A stretch of 64,000 bases of DNA from Datisca glomerata. Taxonomy: Eukaryota; Streptophyta; Magnoliopsida; Cucurbitales; Datiscaceae. The translations under genes were made by a program, and so were the position numbers. The stretch's first letter is position 1. Every line of letters begins with the position of its first letter. The stretch lies in assembly GCA_003255025.1 (NCBI GenBank), contig QANY01012022.1:992001-1056000 (forward strand). The letters run 5' to 3'. Shown here in pieces: positions 58,951 to 64,000 of the stretch. The notes below the pieces were generated by a model that saw only the letters and a list, made by a program, of their open reading frames with translations, was not told where the DNA came from and made no database searches.

Positions 58951-60350
58951 CAAAGTAGTTCTCAAGGAATTAGTGAGTGATGAGATCAGATCACCTTCAA
59001 TTTCTACTAATAAACGGCAAACCAGAAAAACCACAATTCCTGCAAAGGAAACCCCGGTGCAACGTCATAGAGGGAGGATTGTGGGATAACCAGTTCATTA
59101 CGAACTAGAGGCGCATGTCCTTATGTTAGACACTGATAAAGACGATCCATTATCTTATGAAGAAGCAATGGATAATCTTTAAAAAGAGAAATAACAAGAT
59201 GCCATGAACCAGGAAATGGAATCTATGCATTACAATTTCGTCTGGGAACTTGTAGAACCACCTGAAGATGTTAGGCCCATTGGATGTAAATGGATCTTCA
59301 AGAAGAAAAGAGATGCAGATTGAAAAGTAGAGATTTTCAAGGCACGGTTAGTAGCCAAAGGCTATACACAAAGGGAATGAGTCGATTATGAAGGCACATT
59401 CTCCCCTATGGCAATGCTAAAATCCATTCGCATTCTTTTGTTCATAATCGCTAATTTTGACTTTGATATGGAAAATGGACGTCAAGATAGCTTTTCTGAA
59501 TGTCTCTACTAAAGAAAGTATCTATATGATGCCACCAAAAAGGGTTCGTACAAAAAGGGCAAGATCAGAAAGTATGCAAGTTGCCTGAATCCATTTATGG
59601 ATTAAAGCAAGAATCTAGATTTTGGAATCTTACCTTTAATCAGATTATAAAGTCTTATGGCTTTAAACAAAAAGATGACGGAGCTTGTATTTATAAATAC
59701 ATCAAAGAAAAGATAGTGGTTTTCTTAGTTCTTTATGTTGATGATATTCTACTCATTGGAAATGATGTAAAAACTCTGTCAAAGGTAAATAAGTGGTTAG
59801 TTGAAAAATTCTAAATGAAATATTTGGGAGAAACAAGCTATGCTCTAGACATCTAAATCTTAAGGGATAGAAAGAACAAGCTCTTGACCCTTTCTCATGC
59901 ATCTTATATTGATATGGTGTTTGAGAGATTCTCTATGAAGAATTCTAAGAAAGGCCAACTATTGACCAAACATGAAATTGTCCTCTCCAAAAAATAATGT
60001 CCTAAGACACATCAAGAGAAAGAGGATATGAGAAAGGTTCCATATGCTTTAGTAGTTGAAAATCTCATGTATGTCATGTTGTGTACGAGACATGACATGT
60101 GTTATTCAGTAGGAATTGTCAGTCGTTATCAATAATATTCAGGTTTGGAACATTAAATTTCAGTAAAGCACATTCTCAAGTATCTTAGGAGAACGAGAAA
60201 CAATATGCTTGTTTATTCTAATGGGTTTAGGGTTTGGAAAACTGTTATGAACATAGAGTCAGAACATAACCTAGCTGATCTTTTTACAAAGACACTTCAT
60301 GCGAAGTCATTTGAGGGTCACGTGCGTAAGATGGATTGAGAGAAATGCCA
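58951..60350 (+). pseudogene. Copia-4 reverse transcriptase and truncated RNase H remnant
   Basis: It keeps the GCKWIFKKKRDAD block near 59283 that Copia-2 lost. The open stretch 59581-59814 has ESIYGLKQESRFWNLTFNQI and the catalytic YVDD at 59734-59745. Near 60225 it jumps from LRRTRNNMLVYS to a MNIESEHNLADLFTK-like end, so most of RNase H is deleted. The text ends just before the 3' LTR. Confidence 0.85.
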
Positions 60351-60376
60351 CATTTGTTTTAGGGAAAGTGAGAGAT

Positions 60377-62467
60377 TGTTGGTGATTATGTCCTCAAAGC
60401 ATGTGTATTAACATTTTTATATGAAATTTAATGATGATTACATTTTTCTTATAATTGTTCTTTCAAATTATTGTTAAATAATTAATATAAATATTTGAAA
60501 ATTCCATATTCATTAATGAGTCTATGATCCTGTATTAGTACGAAAGGATTAAGATCATAAATAATGAATAAAATTGTCAGCAACATATTAAAGTTGGGTA
60601 TCTTTCATGAATGGTTGCTAGTATGGTTCACTAAGTATTATCAATGTGTGTGATCTAGATCTGGATCATTGATATATTTAGACATCTTAGTGAAGGCACT
60701 TTATATAATGAGATTATATATGATTGGACCGATGTAAATTAATATTTTTATCAACGTGTCGTTTATCATAAAGATTTAATACACATCAATTCGTTGATCA
60801 TATGTAGATGAGTCTGAACCCTGAGTAGTCATGAACTCTTATGCATATTTACTAGATCTTTTGATTCACTCGTTAAGGTTTATTTGTAAAATAAGCTAGT
60901 GACTTTTATTTTGGAGATTCAACTATATGAATGGCTAGGAACATGATCTTGCAAGATATAGAATCTAAACTTTCCTAAGGGATCGTTTATTGGTTTCCTT
61001 AAGTGTTAATTCTGGAAATGAATGGTTATTGAGCTCAAATTTATAATAAGATTATAAATTAGAGATTCACTAATGGATTAATGGTACTTAAGGTTTAAGA
61101 GGTATTTAGAGGGGTAAAATGGTAATTTTGTTCATCTATAATTAACTAACCAATTATTAGAGTACAGAACTACATGAAATTATTGTATCAGTGGACTATA
61201 ATAGAATACTATGTAAATTCATTCTATAATCACTAAGAGTTCAATTACATATTTATAGTAGAGTAATAATTGAATTAATAAATAAGATTATTTAATTAAA
61301 GAGTTTAATTAATAATCTGTTTTATTGGACCCTAGGATTATAGGTCCATGGTTCCCAAATTATCTCTGTACTACGTAGTCTAGGGTGTGAATATTTCAAG
61401 ACATGAGAAAATGATTGACTTGCAAAAGAAATTTTTATTTTAGGGCAAGTAAATAATTATGTGTGAGTAATTAATTAACTAAATTATATATATANTAATC
61501 ATCGATAAATGAGATAAAATATCTAATTTATGAAAATAGATAATTAAATTATTATTAGATAATAATTTGAATTAACTAAATCTATTATTTGTGAAATAAC
61601 ATATAAGTTAGTTAATAAGCATCAGAATGTTAATTTTGAATTAACTGATATCTAAATATTATCTGATTAATGTAAATATTTAACTCGTAGTAATTACCAC
61701 ATGTCAATCATTGATTGTGTATCATAGATTGGCATGGATTACTGTAGTGTAGTGTGACATTGCAGTTGTGCACATTTGCAGTGAGTCCTCCTGCAATTGG
61801 TAATTTTATAATTAAATATAATTTGAGTTTATCCCTAAAATATATGATATGTCATTATCTAAAAAATATACACATATTATTCTAATGGTCTCAGTTGATG
61901 AAAAAGTTCATCATTTCATCAAAAAATCAAATTGAGAACACAGTTGTGTCAGAGTGATTTTTCTCTGTGATTAATAGTTAATCAAAACTCTGAAAGAATA
62001 ATCATCGCGTTCTTTTTTAGAATCGTCTCACTAAAGTCCTTTTAAGTAAATCTCTAAATCTCATGTGTTGAGTACATCCAGATATAGAAAAAGTGTCTTG
62101 TAATATTCTATATGCACACACACGTCCTAGTGTGTTGAGGATTAACTTGCAAGATGTTGGTGTAGATCTTAGAGTCTACTTATCGTTGAAACGGTTTCGT
62201 GGGATAGATGATCGATTGATTTTGTAAGGACGCTTGATATAGACTACAAGAAGTATATGATTCCTAACCTTGTACATTGTAGATTTATTGTATAAATGTA
62301 TAATGAATTCTGACTCATTGATAAAAAGTTTTTTATAAAATGTTGTATTTGGTTATCGTGGTGTTGCGCAAGTTTTGTTTTATTAAAAAATTGATATTTC
62401 ATAAAAGTTTAATTTTTAAATGGCCTCGAGCCATAGGTTCACCACGCATGCACCACGACAACCAACA
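60377..62467 (+). repeat. 3' LTR of Copia-4 (2.09 kb, complete)
   Basis: It starts TGTTGGTGATTATG after a purine-rich AAGTGAGAGAT and ends CCAACA. It serves as the reference for judging the truncated LTRs at 34440, 40212 and 55311. It contains an unresolved base at 61495. Confidence 0.85.
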
Positions 62468-62948
62468 ATTTTTTCGTTAGACATTTATAAATTTATGTTG
62501 TTAATACATGAAATTTCATATAAATGATTGAAAGAAATATTTTTGAATAAGATAAATTATCTCTTTATATAATAAAAGCTTAAAATTGCCGAAAAAACAT
62601 TTTATATATTATTCAAATAGCAATGATATATTACAAAAGTTCAACATAAATGTATTTGTTATTATTATTATTATAATTTTACTTTTAATTTAGATGTATA
62701 ATTACTTTTAAAATAATATTTGTTAAAACGTTTAATATTAATTTCAAATTTTACATGTATTTTAAATTACTTTAACACGTGCAAAACATGTACTTTTCGA
62801 CTAGTAGAAGTTAAAAGGGAGAATAAAAAATGGGTATAAAATAAAGTCTATGAGTAAAGATGACCCACTAATTTAATAGTGTACAAAAATGTCCCACTTC
62901 CCTTAAATTTTTTCCTTTAAAATACGTTATACCAAAAAAGACCCTACT

Positions 62949-63006
62949 CTTTCTTTCTCTCTCTCTCTCTCACACACACACACGCACTCTCTCTCTCTCA
63001 CTCACT
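62949..63006 (+). repeat. (CT)n(CA)n(CT)n microsatellite
   Basis: Runs of CTCTCT, CACACACACA and CTCTCTCTCTCA follow one another over about 58 bp. Confidence 0.85.
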
Positions 63007-63098
63007 CAATATAGATGCTAATGGGCTCATGGATTGAGAATTTTATTATTTTTCTGTAATTAAAATGTCATTCATGAGTCCATTAGCATCTATATTGA
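63006..63098. repeat. 26-bp inverted repeat, short loop
   Basis: The arm 63006-63031 (starting TCAATATAGATGCTAATGGG) is the reverse complement of 63073-63098 with one mismatch. The 41-bp loop allows a stable hairpin. Confidence 0.9.
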
Positions 63099-63350
63099 AA
63101 ATATTATCGACATTAATGGATATTAATTAGGACTTTAATCTGACCGTAAAAAGAAGTAAGTACACTCCTAATTAGCGCTATTCTAGACATTTCTTAGAGT
63201 TTCACTCGGGAGAATAAAATTAATATTGTCAATGAAGATAGATTGAATTTTTAGCTTCATGTTATATAATGTCATTGTATTACAAATATGTTAGATTTGA
63301 ACTATAATAAATTCATTCTCCATGCAAGATAATATAATTATTAATCTCCA

Positions 63351-64000
63351 ATAAGATATTTTAAGGGGTAATGTTAAACATTAAGATGGCAAAGGAAGGA
63401 CTGGTTAAAGACCACATCTTTATGGTTGTTTTTATTTAACTAGACAGAGATCCCTATAGCTAAAATCAATGGGGAAACCCAGATCGATATAGTCTTGGAT
63501 ACCTAAGTGGATTCCTTACAGTTCGTGATTAAATCATAGAACATGTTGAAATGTTTAATCGGTCTGAACTAAACTAGGACTCCAGATAGCTAAAAGAATC
63601 TTGAAGATAATTGATGTCAAAAGTGACAGTCCAATCCCTCTTTTGGGCTTAAGCTTAGCCTAGATGAGGTGTAGATGACAAAAATATCTAAATAGAGTTT
63701 ACTCGAATTAAGAAAGAGGCAGTAAGCTCTAATGGGAAGTACTTCTATTGCAGGAAGACTGGATACAAGAAAAATAGTTTAAACAATTTCTTAACTATAA
63801 AGAGTTGAAACATGCATATCTTTAACAAATGATTAATGATTGATTCTACTAAGTCCTGGCGTGTAGACTTTGAAATCACTAATCACATTCGCAATTCTTT
63901 GTGAAGGTTCTAGGAATCCAGAAAGCTAAATGAGAGAGATTGCATGGTTTTCTTTAGATAGAGGCATATGCACTAGTTTTTTATAATACATTTATTCTTA
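63351..64000 (+). pseudogene. Probable copia gag and protease start remnant, cut by window end
   Basis: Near 63740 the plus strand reads GKYFYCRKTGYKKNSLNNF, which resembles a CCHC zinc knuckle with the first cysteine and the histidine changed. Near 63855 SWRVDFEITNHI resembles the protease opening SW.LDSGA..H. Upstream text is too decayed to read confidently. This could be the start of another element running off the window. Confidence 0.45.

Larger units (their letters stand above)
55311..62467 (+). mobile_element. Copia-4: Ty1/copia element related to Copia-2
   Basis: The 3' LTR is complete (60377-62467), and the 5' LTR is partial (to 56141). A weak primer site TCATATCAGAGT lies at 56144-56155. 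Gag to reverse transcriptase fragments on the plus strand match Copia-2 closely. RNase H has lost about 0.37 kb relative to Copia-2 (junction near 60225). The left boundary is obscured by palindromic, repeated sequence. Confidence 0.85.
62468..63350. other. AT-rich spacer with microsatellite and hairpin
   Basis: No gene is recognised. A CT/CA repeat lies at about 62949-63006 and an inverted repeat follows directly. The rest is AT-rich. Confidence 0.6.

Overview
The window is nuclear DNA from a flowering plant, most likely a eudicot. It holds a spliced type-B cytokinin response regulator with short GT-AG introns, surrounded by AT-rich DNA full of decayed copia, Athila, Tat-type gypsy and LINE retroelements. 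Single N bases at 30348 and 61495 point to a draft assembly. I see one intact cellular gene (10851-15830, plus strand, five coding exons, 641 residues). Almost everything else is broken transposable-element DNA or unassigned AT-rich spacer.

Layout. 1-698: unassigned. 699-7952: Copia-1, plus strand, with two diverged LTRs, a degenerate polyprotein and a 511-bp tandem duplication in the integrase. 8560-8890: stray gypsy reverse-transcriptase fragment. 10.4-17.7 kb: the response-regulator island with a (CT)n leader, two short uORFs, a duplicated block in intron 4 and pyrimidine-rich repeats downstream. 19.1-29.35 kb: an Athila-like gypsy element on the minus strand. Its gag is split by a LINE (about 23.43-28.9 kb, minus), and the LINE ORF1 is split by a 644-bp MITE-like insert. 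29.4-32.5 kb: AT-rich spacer.

32.5-48.8 kb: a Tat-type gypsy element (Tat-A). It keeps its 5' LTR, gag, protease, an antisense extra ORF and its 3' LTR. Its pol is missing, and the gap holds a copia element (Copia-2, 34.44-42.07 kb) with both outer LTR ends cut off. The Tat-A 3' LTR is split by Copia-3 (44754-48744, minus) with a visible 5-bp target duplication. 48.8-50.9 kb: spacer. 50.9-54.5 kb: a second Tat-type element (Tat-B) that lost gag C-terminus, protease and reverse transcriptase, and carries a 45-bp tandem array in its 3' region. 55.3-62.47 kb: Copia-4, a relative of Copia-2 with a full 2.09-kb 3' LTR. 62.5-64 kb: spacer, a hairpin and a probable copia gag remnant.

The response regulator should act in the nucleus as the output of a His-Asp phosphorelay. 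The retroelements do not form a functional system with it; their interest lies in nesting order, duplications and internal repeats. I found no convincing new defence, biosynthetic or regulatory system. Assignments rest on reading by eye against remembered family patterns, so element boundaries without terminal repeats are approximate.
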